DNA of 64,000 bases from NCBI RefSeq assembly GCF_000417875.1, contig NW_006920895.1, positions 168,336 through 232,335 on the forward strand, written 5' to 3'. The notes under the pieces are model-generated. The model ran no database searches and was not told where the DNA came from. It was given only the letters and a program-made list of their open reading frames with translations. This DNA comes from Pseudozyma flocculosa PF-1 (Eukaryota > Basidiomycota > Ustilaginomycetes > Ustilaginales > Ustilaginaceae). Positions within the stretch are counted from its first letter, which is position 1. Every line of letters starts with the position of its first letter. The position numbers were made by a program, and so were the translations under genes. Positions 43,286-54,475 of the stretch are shown piece by piece.

Positions 43286-46200
43286 CCGCGAGGCAGGTCC
43301 CACCAGCAAGCAGCAGCGGCCGTACGTGCGAGCGGTGCGTCCCGACAGCGGCAGCGGCTGCGGATGCGGGGCCGCTCGAGGACACGCACGCACGGTTGCA
43401 AGGGTATTGTGGGCTACCGTTTAAGCAGCAGGTTGGTTGTCGCGGGATGCTCAGGGCGGCAGCCAGGTCCCCGAGAAAGCCGACCGACCGTCGCACGTCG
43501 TCTCTGCCAGCAGCGCCACTCTTCGCTCATCGTCGCCGTCGTCGTCGACGACGATGCCGTCCGAGCGCGCTCGTGACCAACTGTGGGCGTCGTGAAGTGG
43601 GTCTCGACCCCTCGGAGCAGGCCGGTGCGGAACGGAAGGCCCTATTTGTCGCCATGCCAACGTCGTCATTGTTATTCCCTTCAACCACTTGGCTGCTCAG
43701 CTTGAGGGACAATGGCAGGATCACCTTGGGCGTCTATGGTCGGCGTAGGTTCAAAGGTACTAGTCGACAACGCACCGCCGTGCGCAGATCGGGGAGGAAC
43801 ACAGGAGTCCTGCAGCATGTCTGCCTCGATCGAGTCGTTGGTACGAGACAGCAATCGATCCGGATGCGCCTGCTGCTAGTTGCAAACAGTCCAGGGCACG
43901 ACTGGGGTGTGGCGCCACGCGAGATTGATTGCTCGGCGCCACCTCCGACCAGACGGCGCGGGGGCAGAGATGGGGTTGCGATTGTTGTCGTCGTCGACCG
44001 CCCGCCGTCGTCGTCGAAGGAGAAAGACAAAAGCAGGCCCAGCCCATTCCCCCGCCTTTGGCTGCCTGGCGGGTCGGTCGGTCGATCTCCGCTTTCGGAT
44101 TGAGGCTCAGCCCAGCCCTGGCGAGCACGAGCAGCTGTCTCGTTCATGCTGCGGCAGGCAGGCGGGCAAGCAGGCAGGTGTCTGGGCTGACGAGGATCCC
44201 CGATTCGACCTCCGCCGGGGCGCAGATCTTCTCATCGCCTTCTCAACCACCCCTGCCCCCGCTTCATGCTCGCGACTCGCCAGGCCCAGGACCGGAGCTG
44301 AGCCAAGTCAGCCACGAGCGTGTCCCAGCCACGAGTCCCAGCCATCTCGTCCCTGCTCGCTGGTACGCGGTAAGACACCTGCGAAACGCCGCATGAGCAT
44401 GGGAAGACGGCCATCGTCCGACCTAGCCCCGCCAGACGGCCGCGGATGGGGATCCATACCGTGCGCAGCCAGACGACAAAAGGGACACTGCCAGACTCAG
44501 AGAGATCCTTTCGCATCGGAACCATCGGGCCGAGACCTCGGGATCCCAACGATCTCGTCCAGTCCAGGATAGGAGCAACGGGCGGAGCTTGGTGCCTGCG
44601 CCGTCCAGACCGTTCGTGGTTCACAGGCGGGCAAGGTGTTACGTACCTACATCGACTGCTTCCCCGGGAGAACGACCTGCTGGATCTGCGGAGCCGAATG
44701 GGCGGTGCGCCGGGGTACAAGGGAGGCGGGGGCGACGTGGGTACGTACTTGGACGGCCATTCCGCTGTCGTACAACGGCACCCAGACTGGGCACGTCTAC
44801 TGTGACTTGGCACGAAGTGGCAGCGGTGGCGGCGTCGATGGGTGCCTTTCGACGTCCGTTCGCCGTCCACGTCGCTCGAGGACATCGTCCGAAGGGGTGG
44901 TACGGGGAGTTACGTACGTGAGTGCGTAGATGGAGCCGACGCAGACCGAGCCGAAGGAAGTCGGCAAAGAAGCAAGCAAGAGGCAGCAGAAGGCGTCGGA
45001 GTCCGGTGGCCAACCATCTGTCGAGCGGCTACCGGTAGCAGTCGACAAGATCTCGACAATGGAACGAGTCTGTGGTGGTGCGCAAGACGCGATGGGAGCG
45101 CAGCGAGCCGCGCCCGCTCCGACCCGAGGCGGGCGTGGCGAATCCGCTCTTCGAGCATCCGTCAGCCCGGCGGTCATCAGCCACGAAGTTTGGCCGCTGG
45201 TGGCCGCAAGCCAACCCGCTACCCTGGCGTTGCGAGCCGCCATCTCCCTTTTGGTTAGGTCGTGAGCGGCGACCGCCGCCACCGTCGTTCGGGCTCGCTA
45301 CGGTCGTCGAACCAATTACAGCACGGGGTCGGCGTGCCACCGACGAGGCGTGGACTCGCCACCGGTACCGCGGCAGAATCACACCGTCGGCCGTCGTTCT
45401 GTGACCCTTTGCGGCGAGGCTTCGGCGGTTGGTTGCCTTAACGAACGAACCATGCTCGGTCGAGGGTCGATGGCTGCCGGCCTCCGTCCGGCGAGATGCA
45501 ATCGTCGAAGCGAAGCTTGTTTGCGGTGTCACGGCCGCTAGACGAGCGAGGAGCGGCGACATGGCTCGGAGTTGGCCGCGACGATGCCGCACCCTCGCTC
45601 GTTATGAGGTCCACATCGACGACGATGTCGACGTCGAGTCCGGCGTCGTCGTTTGCATTTCTGCGGCGTCGACCAGCGGCGCCTCGACGTGACAGCCGAT
45701 GCCGTGTCATCGTTTGCCGTCGAGCCACTCGACCGCTGAACCGACGCCGAATGGCGGCGGTCCGAAGGCGGATAGACGGGAGCATGCGTGCGTCCTAGCA
45801 CTACTTAGTTGCTTGCTGCCGGCCGCGCAGTGACTAGGTCATGTTTGCTGCACTTGCCGACCTTTATCATGCACCGCCTGCACTACACTGTACACGCCGT
45901 CGCCGTCGAGATCGAGTCTATGGCGGCAGCATGGTTCCGCAGCAGGCCTGCTTGCCGCTACTGCACCGCCACCGCATCGGCCGATGCATCCGCCCTTGAC
46001 ACCCGTCGTCGGTCTGCTTGCTTGGCGCATCGGTCAGGGGCTGACGTTGGCGGGGGCTTGCTCGTGTTTGCAAACAGCGCTTGCTTGCTTTGCTTGCTTG
46101 ATGTGCTCGGGTCGAGTCGTTGATGCGGGCAAGAAGCCTGGGTCTTTGACGTCGGAGGAGGCCGCACCATGGCATCTTCGGCTTTGTCCGAGGTCGAGGA

Positions 46201-46838
46201 CGTTTGAGAAAAGGCTGGGGAAATTCGGAGCGAAAATCGAGCACAGCGTGGTACGGCCCACAAAGCGGTCTGCCCGATATCGGTCGACACAGGACGGCAG
46301 GGTTGATTGACGGCGAGCCCGAGCCAGAATGGACCATCCTTGAGTGGGAGCCTTGGAGTCCCCCCCATCGGCCCAGCAGGATCCTCGACGAGCCGCGCGC
46401 AGTCGAAGAGAGGCAAGGCCAGAAGAGCTCGAGCTCGGTGCGAAGCGGCGCGAAGGTGCGAGAAAGCCCGCGACGCAGGCTCGGAGCCGAGGCCAGGGTG
46501 TGGGCGGTGGCCCGAGCCCACGCCCGCGCTCGACTTTTTCGGGGCGAGGCTGAGGCTAGGGCTAGGGTTTGGGTGCATTCCATGCCTCCACCTTGGCTTT
46601 TGGGCCTGGCTGCCCTCGGAAGCTGGCTGGCCAACCCACCTCGCCATATCACTACTCTCTCACGCCTGCTCCTTCCGCACCACTCGTCACCCATCCACCC
46701 GCCTCGACCGGACCCGACCCGACTCGACTCGACTCGCCCTCCATCACCATCATCCTCACCCGCAACAGCGCAGCTCATTTCCAGCCCTCCCTCGTCGTTC
46801 TCGCACACAAGCAACGCCAAGTCTCAAGCAGGGTGACC

Positions 46839-48125
46839 ATGGCGCTCGTCTTCCACACAATCGAGTACGAGGAGATTCCGTTGGCCGACCAGCACCTGCA
46901 CCCGCTGTCCATCCGGCCTTCGTCGGTCTACGAGCGCGACGATCCCCGCTCCATCATCTACGTCATCCAGGATGAGCCCAATATGTCGGGCAGCATCGAC
47001 GACTATGACGGCTTCGACCTCGCCGCTGCCGTAGCCGCCGCCGCTGCCGAGCGACGACAGCAGCAGCAGCAGCGCATTCAGCAGGCAAGGCAGGCAGAAG
47101 CCATGCGCAGGCTCGAGAGCGTCATGGAGGACGAGGCCATCCTCAACGCAATCGGTCGCAGGATCCTCGCCATCAACGGCTACGACGTACCCGAGCCCTG
47201 GCAGCACTTCCATCGCCGACCCCAATATCAGCACCTGCACCAGCACCAGCACCACCACCACCGCCATTCCAGCCCTGCTTCCGTCCAGAGCGAGTGGGCA
47301 TACCTACCTCCCCAGTACCACCAGCAGCTACCGCGCGGATACGGCTATAGCAGCCGAGCATACCCGCATGTGTTCAGCGCCTCGTCGCTCCAGCTGCCAG
47401 GCCCGTCGAGCGGCCGCACCGCCTGGCAAGGCGACGAAGACGCGGACGAATACGACCAGGGCCAGGACGAGGTCGACATCGACTGGCTCGGCAGCGAGCT
47501 CCTGTCGCGCGAACGCGGCGCTCCAGTCTGGATACTGGATGCGCACCGCACCGCCGAGAGCCGGGACAAGGCGGCGACCCCGAGCTTCGAGGTTATCGAA
47601 TGTGAGTATGCTCGACGGCCGCCTTCGGTGCGTCGGAACACAGAGCGACGCCCGCTGACGATGGCTGCGGCGAGCGTCCTTCCCCTTGGCACAGACGACG
47701 ATGACGACGCGGACGACATGGGCAGCGTCCCCGGACGCCACTTTGGCATGCGCGACATCCAAGAGCTGACGACTGAGCTGGCCGCGCAGCCGCCACGTCC
47801 CGGAGAGGCCGCCGCCGACGCAGCCGCCGCCGGTATCTCGCCGCTGGCCACGTCGACGTCCGAGAGCGACGCAGCAGTGTCCCGGCGCTCCACCTCGGAC
47901 GACACAGCCTCTGGCCAGCCGCAGCGGGCGCGTTCTCGGTCGAGAGCTGCCACCGTGATGAGCGAGAGCGAGGAAGAGGAACTCGAGACGGTCGGCCGCG
48001 TCGAGACAGAGGATGACGCAGCGGCCGCTGCTGCAGCAGCCCCGGTCGCTGCAGGAGGGTCCGGTGCTGCGGACAGGCCCAAGAAGGCAGTCAAGGTGGT
48101 GGACACCAGGACGGGCAACGCGTAG
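46839..48125 (+). CDS. Hypothetical protein with Gln, His and acidic tracts
   Basis: Single exon, 428 residues from ATG 46839 (context GACCATGG) to TAG 48123-48125. The N-terminus MALVFHTIEYEEIPLADQHLHP is followed by an acidic stretch, a poly-Ala/Gln helix (AERRQQQQQRIQQARQAE), a His-rich tract near residues 127-145 (HLHQHQHHHHRH) and Tyr/Pro-rich sequence. Two acidic clusters (DEDADEYD and DDDDDADD) and a Ser/Arg-rich C-terminal region with SESEEEELETVG follow. No membrane segment or catalytic domain is visible and I do not recognise a family. Its open frame, good start context and upstream pyrimidine-rich leader support a real gene, unlike frames in the stretch before it. It converges with the ankyrin gene 157 bases downstream. 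Confidence 0.68.
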   Translation: MALVFHTIEYEEIPLADQHLHPLSIRPSSVYERDDPRSIIYVIQDEPNMSGSIDDYDGFDLAAAVAAAAAERRQQQQQRIQQARQAEAMRRLESVMEDEAILNAIGRRILAINGYDVPEPWQHFHRRPQYQHLHQHQHHHHRHSSPASVQSEWAYLPPQYHQQLPRGYGYSSRAYPHVFSASSLQLPGPSSGRTAWQGDEDADEYDQGQDEVDIDWLGSELLSRERGAPVWILDAHRTAESRDKAATPSFEVIECEYARRPPSVRRNTERRPLTMAAASVLPLGTDDDDDADDMGSVPGRHFGMRDIQELTTELAAQPPRPGEAAADAAAAGISPLATSTSESDAAVSRRSTSDDTASGQPQRARSRSRAATVMSESEEEELETVGRVETEDDAAAAAAAAPVAAGGSGAADRPKKAVKVVDTRTGNA

Positions 48126-48282
48126 AGCGGGAAAGAAGGCCGTCCGGCCGGATCGAGGCACATCGCAGCGAGGCGAGCCAAGCGATGCAGACACACAAGT
48201 CGAGCGGCGCAGTGTTGCGCTGAGAATCTCGAGACTGGACCGGTGACGTCTATTGCTCTGTTCAATGACGGAAAGCGGCGCC

Positions 48283-49151
48283 TCATTCGTCGTCGGAAGG
48301 CGTGCCCTCGCTGCCTGGCATTGCGGGGAGACCGAGTGCAGAGTGAAGCGGGACGAATACGAGCGTCAGCGCAGGGCTCTACGAAGCGACATGTAGCGAG
48401 ATCCGGCTCACCCTCGTCGTCGTCGTCGTCGCGCGCGATGTCGCTCTGGTCGACGGCGACCTCGGCCTCTGCGCGCTTCAACCGCTCGTAGAGCTGCTTG
48501 CCGAGCGCGGTGTTGGCCTTTCTCCCGTAGGAGAGCAGGTCGACGGGCTTGTCGCCGTCCTTGTTCTGGATGCGGGGGTCGGCCCCGGACTCGAGCAGCT
48601 CGTTGACTGGAGAGGCCGAGTAGCGCAGGCGGACCGAGATCGTCGAGGGGAAACAAGGGAGTTTGGATCAGCGTCGCTGGCTACCGTGGTGCGGCCGGTG
48701 CGTGTCGCCCCCTTGTGGCAGCTCACCGATCCAGTTCCTCAGCTCCTCTTTCCTCTCTGCGTCCGGTCCATCGATGTCGACCTTGACGGCCTCGTGGAGC
48801 GGCGTGTTTGCGTCGATGCGGTTCTGGGCGTCGACGTCGATCTCGAGGTCGAGGATGTCGCCGAGCACCTCGGTCGACTGGTGCGCGGCGGCGTAGTGGA
48901 GCGCGTTGTTGCCCAGTCCGTCGACGTGGTTCTGGTCGAAATCGGGCTGCGGATCCAGGAGCGACTGGAGCAGCGCAGCGTCGTCGGTGCGCGCGGCGTG
49001 CAGGTACTGCTTGTCTGATGGCGGGGGCAGGGAGAATGAGCGGAGACGAAGGGACGAGGGCAGCCGTCAGCATGGGAGGGAAGCGCAGCAGCGTCGGACG
49101 AGATGGTGCTGGCTGCTCACTCTGAAGCTCGATATCCGTTGAGTCGGCCAT
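48283..49151 (-). CDS. Ankyrin-repeat protein with acidic tail (four exons)
   Basis: Exons 49151-49121, 49014-48727, 48606-48412 and 48314-48283 join in frame to 181 residues; introns are 97-120 bases with GTGAGC donors. The product starts MADSTDIELQNKQYLHAAR. It contains about three ankyrin repeats with the typical helix cores NNALHYAAAHQSTEVL, NTPLHEAVKVD and WIVNELLESGADPRIQNKDG. It ends in an acidic tail (DDDDDEGSEGTPSDDE), the last ten residues coming from the 32-base final exon. Small size, few ankyrin repeats and an acidic C-terminus resemble yeast Yar1, a chaperone of ribosomal protein uS3. That link is a suggestion from architecture and from the divergent UTP22 neighbour, not from clear sequence identity. 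The first exon is too short to appear as a reading frame of its own. Confidence 0.83.
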
Positions 49152-49702
49152 GGTTGCAGCAATGCGTGCGGGCGAAGAGCGAGAGTTGGGCAGATGGTGG
49201 TGATGGTGGTGGTGAGGGAGGCGGGCAGCAAGGCAAGGTAGAGGCGGTCGTGCTTGCTTGGCGGCTTGGCTGTGCGCCCAGAAGCGGGCCCATGCACGCC
49301 CGCACCGCCGCCGCGGGGCCCCCCTGCCTTGCCGCTAATTGTGCGAGATCGGCCTCCACCCACCTGGCAGGACACATCGGGACGTGTGCCATCGCCGATC
49401 TGGTCCCGCTCACTTTCTCGGAAGCTGGATCTGGCCGCGAAGGCGAGGTGCTGCGAGGCCCAAAAAATGTGGATTCCAAGATTTTTCCTTCCAGCGCCGC
49501 TGGCTGGCCCTCCTGTGTGCTGGGCCACCGCCGCTCTCCCAACGGTCTCCCTCATCTTCCCCTCCTCACCTTGCTGGTACGCCGCTCCGCTCTGCACCCC
49601 GCCGCCATCACCTCCCGAGATCGAGCAGCTGCAGGCCGTTCATACCCAACCGACGCGCAACGCAACCCAACCCATCGAACCGACAGCCAAGCAGCGCACG
49701 CC
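49152..49702. promoter_or_regulatory. Bidirectional promoter region of the ankyrin gene and UTP22
   Basis: About 550 bases lie between divergent start codons. The UTP22 side is C/T-rich. No named element is evident. Confidence 0.45.
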
Positions 49703-52700
49703 ATGCCTGGCGTCAAGCGCAAGTCGACCGGGTCCGGGTCCCAGCCTGGCACGCCCCTCTCCAAGGCGTCGCCCTCGAAGCGCAGCACCGCAAAGTCGCC
49801 GGCAAAGCGGGCCGCCGTGCAGTACGGCAACGGAGATGACGACGATGACGACCAGGACGACGGCTTCGACGATGCAGAGGACCTTCTCGCCTCGGCGCTC
49901 AATGGAACTGGGTCAGCAGCGTTAGCCGACGACGACGACGACGACGACGATAGCGAAGACGACGGAGACGACGACGACGGTGACAACGCCGCCGGGGACC
50001 ATCTCGAGCTCATGTCCGACGAAGACATGGAGGGCGGATTCGAGGACCTCGAAGGCCAAGAGGAGGATGACGAGGGGGGCTTCGAGGACCTCGAGGCTGG
50101 CGGCGACGGCGGCGCCGGTGACGACGACGACGAGGCCGGGCCATCACAGAAGCGATCCAAGACGTCGGCGCTCTACGCCCTGCCGACGACGGAAGAGGTG
50201 CAGGGGCTCAAGGAGACCGGCGAGCTGTTCAAGAGCAACGTGTTCAAGCTCAAGGTGAGTCTAGTCGCTCGCGCAGACACTCTGCCCACGACCACTCGAA
50301 AGCCATCGCAGCCGCTGATGCTGCCCGATCTTCTCTCCTCTCCCCTCTCCATCGCGCGACGCACAGATCGACGAGATGCTGCCCGAGGTGCGGCCGCAGT
50401 TTGCCAAAGCGGGCGCGCTGGAGCTGGTGCTGCGCCGCCTGCACACTCTCTTCGAGTCGCTCGAGGCCGTCGAGCCGTTGCCGGTGGCGCAGGCGCTCCG
50501 CCGCCTCGACAAGCGCTCCAAGGGCGCAGTCAAGGTGGCCTTCCCCGACCCGCCGCCAAAGGCCGATGCGCCGTACAAGCTCGGCTTCGCCAAGCCCGCC
50601 GCCATGCACCTGGTCGGCAGCTGGCCGCTCAAGTCGGCGGCCAAGAAGCCCGACGGCATCGACGTCGACGTCGCCGTCGTCATGCCCTCGAGCCTCTTCC
50701 AGGAAAAGGACCACCTCAACTTCCGCTACTTTTACAAGCGCGCCTACTACCTCGCCGTCCTCGCCGACGCCATCCGCGCCAACGCCGACAAGGTGGGCGT
50801 CGAGGCCAGCTACCAGCTGCTCGAGGCCGACCCGCGCCGCTCGATCCTCATCCTCAAGCCGGTCCACGACCGCAGCGACACCGACTTCTCCAAGCTCAAG
50901 GCGTCGATCCGCATCCACCTTGCACACGAGCCGGACCTCTTCAAGGTGGGCCGCCTCGGTCCGTCGCGCAACTGCGTCCGCATCGGCGGCGGTCGTGGCG
51001 GCGACGACCACGACGACCACGACGAGGACCAGGACGCCGTGACCGCCTCCGCCGCGACCGCGACTGCCACCGCGCAGGCGGCCACGCCGCGCTACAACGC
51101 AGCCATCCTGATCGACGGCCTGCAGTTGGCCCATCTCGTCTACCTGCACACGACGGCCCGCGAGTGCCCTGCGTTTGCCGACGCCTGCCTGCTGCTCAAG
51201 ACGTGGGCCTTTCAGCGCGGCTTTGGCGCGGGCATCCGCAAGCGGCGCAGGCAGGTAGCGGGCACCGGCAGCATCCGGTTCATCCTCACCATGGTCCTCG
51301 CCCACCTGCTCCATGGTGAGGAGAGGCAGCGCGGCACCAGCGCCGGCGCCGCCCGCGCCAAGTTGGCCACGGGCTTCAGCAGCTACCAGCTCTTCCGCGG
51401 CGTCGTCGACTGGCTCGCCACCCACGACTTCCGCGCCCGGCCCGTCTTTATGAAGCCTATGCCGTCGGCCGGGCTCGCCTCGCGCAGCGACAAGGTGCCG
51501 CGCGCCGACTTCTCCGCCGTCTTTGACCGCGTCATGGTCGACCCGTCGGGCACGCTCAACCTGTTCAGCTTCCTGCCCACCGGCTCGCTCGATCTGCTCC
51601 AGTTCGAAGCCAAGCGCACGCTCGCCATGCTCGACGACCCGACCTCGGACCACTTTGACGCCCTCTTCCTTCAGGACCGCACGGCGCCGCCTTTCACATA
51701 CGATGAGGTCGCCACGCTTAGCCTGCCCTCTTCGTCGTCGTCGTCGTCGAGCGCGCACGGCAACGGCGCCTCTGCGACCGCCGCCACGGACAATGCGCTG
51801 AGGCGGGCCGACTTTGGCAACTCGTACCAGGCCAGCATGATCCAGGTCAGCGCGACGGCGTCGCGTGCGCTGCGCGGGCGTGCCCGATTCGTCGCCCTGT
51901 CGCACTCGACTTCCGGCGGGCTGATGGAGGCATGGCCGCTCGGCTCGCCGCGGCCGGCGTCTCTGGCCGAGGCCGAGATCGGCATCGTGCTCGATCCGGA
52001 GCAGGCCTGGAGGATGGTCGAGCACGGTCCGCGCAGCGACGAGACCGAGGCCGCCGAAGAGTTCCGCCGGTTCTGGGGCGAACGTGCCGAGCTGCGCCGC
52101 TTCAAGGACGGTCGCATCCTCGAGAGCGTCGTGTGGCCCACGCCGACGATTGCCGCGCGCTGGGCCATCCCGCGCCGCATCCTCGCCTATGCACTGCAGC
52201 GCCACCACGCCATCGACGGCGACGATCTGGCCTTCCTGGCGGACCGCTTCGACGGCCTGCTCGACCTCGACGCCTCGCTCGCCCGCCTCGCCCACGTCGT
52301 CTCGGTCGAGGAGAAGGGCTTCCAGCTGGCCCAGTCGACCTTTGACGGCCTGGTCAAGCAGCTGCGCGCCATCGAGGACCTGCCGCTTTCGATCAACTCG
52401 ATCGTCGCAGCGTCGCCCGGCCTCCGCGGCACCAGCACCTTTATCCCCGGCCCGCTCAACCTCAAGTCGCTGGGCGGCCGCGTCCCCGACGTCGTCTCCT
52501 ACCTCGACGTCCAGAACGTCGTCATCACCTTTGAAGGCTCCGGACGCTGGCCGAGCGAGCTCGAGTCGTTCCAGGCCATGAAGGCCGCCTTCTACGAGAA
52601 GATTGGCACGGCTCTGGCGTCGAGCAAGGCGGGCGACGACGGCGGCGGCGCCCAGTGCCGCGTCGTCTTTGACCCGCGCGGCACCGCGCACAACCCGTTG

Positions 52701-54019
52701 CAGGACCAGAGCGCGCTCGAGGTGGTGCTGCCGTCCGGCTTCGCCTTCCACCTGCGCATTTCGCACGAGCGCGAGCCCGCCATTGTCGAGCGCATCCTGT
52801 CGGACCGGTTCGAGCCGGCCGCGCTCAAGAAGCGCGCCAAGGCGGCCGCCGCCGTGTGGCACCGCCGCTTTACCGTGGGGCCGCGCCACCACCGCATGGT
52901 GGCCGCGCTCAACCACAAGTTTGTCGCGTTTGGCGGCGCGACGCGGCTGGCCAAGCGCTGGCTCTCTGCGCAGATGCTGGGCGACCACGTGGTGCCCGAG
53001 GAGCAGGTCGAGCTGGTGGCCGCCGCTGCCTTTCTCTCGCCCGAGGAGGGTGCTCCCGCGAGCGCCGTGGCGGGCTTCCTGCGCATCCTGCGCCTGCTCG
53101 CCAGCTGGCGTTGGAAGGAGGAGCCTCTGATGGTGCCGCTCGAGACGGCAGTGGGTGCGGCCGAGGGCGTGACGTCGTTCGCCTTCCCCACTGAGCTCAA
53201 GACCGAGGTCGAGGACAACTTCCGCAACGCGCGCGCCGCCGATCCGTCGCTGTCGAGCCGGGCGTGGTTTATTGCGACCGAGGTCGACGTCGAGGGCGTC
53301 GACTTTGGACGCGACGGGCCGTTTGCCGGTGCGGCCGACGGCATCCGGCGCCTGGCCAAGGGCGCCGTGGCCATCCTCGAGGGTGGCTCGGCGCTGCAGC
53401 GCCACGACGTGCTGGCGCTGTTCACGCCCAGCCTGGAGCACTACGACTTTTTGGTGCGGCTGCGGCCCGAGGTGCTGTCGCGGTACGCCAGGAACGTGGC
53501 GGCCGACAGCAGGGTGTGGACGAGCGGCGGCGGCGCCGATGCCAAGGGCCGGAACAGGTACGCCAACCTGGTCGACGGCGTCGTCGACCTGCCCAGCACC
53601 TTGGGCCCCGTCGCGCGGCCTGGCTTTGACGCTGGCGCCGCCTTTCTGCAGATCCTCGTGGTGAGTGCACATTTCCCTGCTCTGCTCTGCTATGCCTGTG
53701 ACACGAAGACTGACGCACGCACACACGCACTCACTACTCTGGCCTCGCGATCGACGACTGGCAGACGCACTACGCGGATACCTTCCGGCTGTTTTACGAC
53801 ACCGAGGGCGGCACTGTGCTTGGCGGGACGTGGAACCCGGCGCTGCAGCGGGAGCGACACTTTAAGGTGGCGCTCGGCTTCTCCAGCAGGCCCGTCGAGG
53901 ATGGCGGTCGGAAGTCGTCGTCGCCGGCCGATGTTGTGCTGAACCGGCAGGCTATCCTGGCCGAGATTGAACGCATCGGCCAGGGCGTCGTCGAGTCGAT
54001 CGAGGTGCGGTCGCTGTGA
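49703..54019 (+). CDS. UTP22: UTP22/NOL6, small-subunit processome component
   Basis: Nucleolar protein of the UTP-C module of the SSU processome, needed for 18S rRNA maturation. Exons 49703-50254, 50367-53660 and 53765-54019 join in phase 0 to 1366 residues; introns are 112 and 104 bases. The N-terminus has basic Ser/Lys-rich sequence, then about 100 residues of Asp/Glu-rich tract. SALYALPTTEEVQGLKETGELFKSNVFKLKIDEMLPEV starts the conserved region. The inactive nucleotidyltransferase-like part includes HLVGSWPLKSAAKKPDGIDVDVAVVMP. Further conserved blocks are HFDALFLQDR, AELRRFKDGRILESVVW and FDPRGTAHNPLQDQS. Exon 3 provides YADTFRLFYDTEGGTVLGG and ends EIERIGQGVVESIEVRSL. The exon 3 acceptor (GGCAG at 53761-53764) is the best in-frame choice, but its exact first residues are less certain. 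Confidence 0.94.
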
Positions 54020-54475
54020 GGCGAGGCCGCAGCGCCTACCTAGGTTGCTAGCGGTAGACGCAGCGACGTCGAAAGAAGAGAATGCATTCGCATCAGCGTA
54101 TATGCCAGACACGGACCGAGTGGGACGAGCTGCGATTGATGGGATCCTCTTTCGAGGCAGAAGAGGCCGTTGGCCCTGGAGCTGGGCGCGCTGCAGGGGG
54201 TGGCTGTTGCTCGCGTGGTGCGAACGGGCCTGCGTGACGGGCAGCTGCCAAAAGTGCGGGGGGGGGGCGAGGCAGGCAAGCAGGCCGGCAGGCAGGCGAG
54301 CAGGTCAGGGTGCAGGTGGCGCGGCCTCCACACGGCGCCCTGCCTTTGGGGGTTTTGGGTGGGTGCCGCTCACACCTTTCCCGACAGCCACCACTCACCA
54401 CGACGGCGCTGCTCCTCGCCACCACCACCCTGACTGCGCTCACCATTCACTCACCCTCTGCCATCGCCAGCCATC
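54020..54475. other. Spacer between UTP22 and the PI31 gene
   Basis: About 455 bases with no gene. A run of G lies near 54259-54267, and C/T-rich sequence precedes the PI31 start. Confidence 0.45.

Larger units (their letters stand above)
37980..46838. other. Gene-poor stretch of nearly 9 kb, rich in microsatellites
   Basis: I find no supportable protein, tRNA or rRNA gene here. Reading frames up to about 300 codons exist on both strands, but their translations are Arg/Ala/Ser/Pro-rich, lack domains and show no codon-position bias, as expected of chance frames in GC-rich DNA. The stretch is studded with simple repeats: CGT at 39260-39296, GTAC at 39926-39942, GGT near 42429-42451, GCAT at 42591-42609, GCCT/GCTT tetramers at 42664-42748, and CA/CACG at 43251-43285. 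GGCAGG-type words recur throughout. The first few hundred bases (37980-38500) must include the receptor-like gene's promoter, and the last few hundred (about 46500-46838) are pyrimidine-rich like a promoter of the next gene. Confidence 0.6.

Noticed and set aside
45918..46820. 300-codon minus-strand frame before the hypothetical gene
   Set aside because: It overlaps the presumed promoter and has repetitive Arg/Ser/Pro translation without a recognisable motif.
50250..53726. 1158-codon minus-strand frame opposite UTP22
   Set aside because: Antisense shadow of a well-conserved gene; no domain, and it reads through the UTP22 introns.
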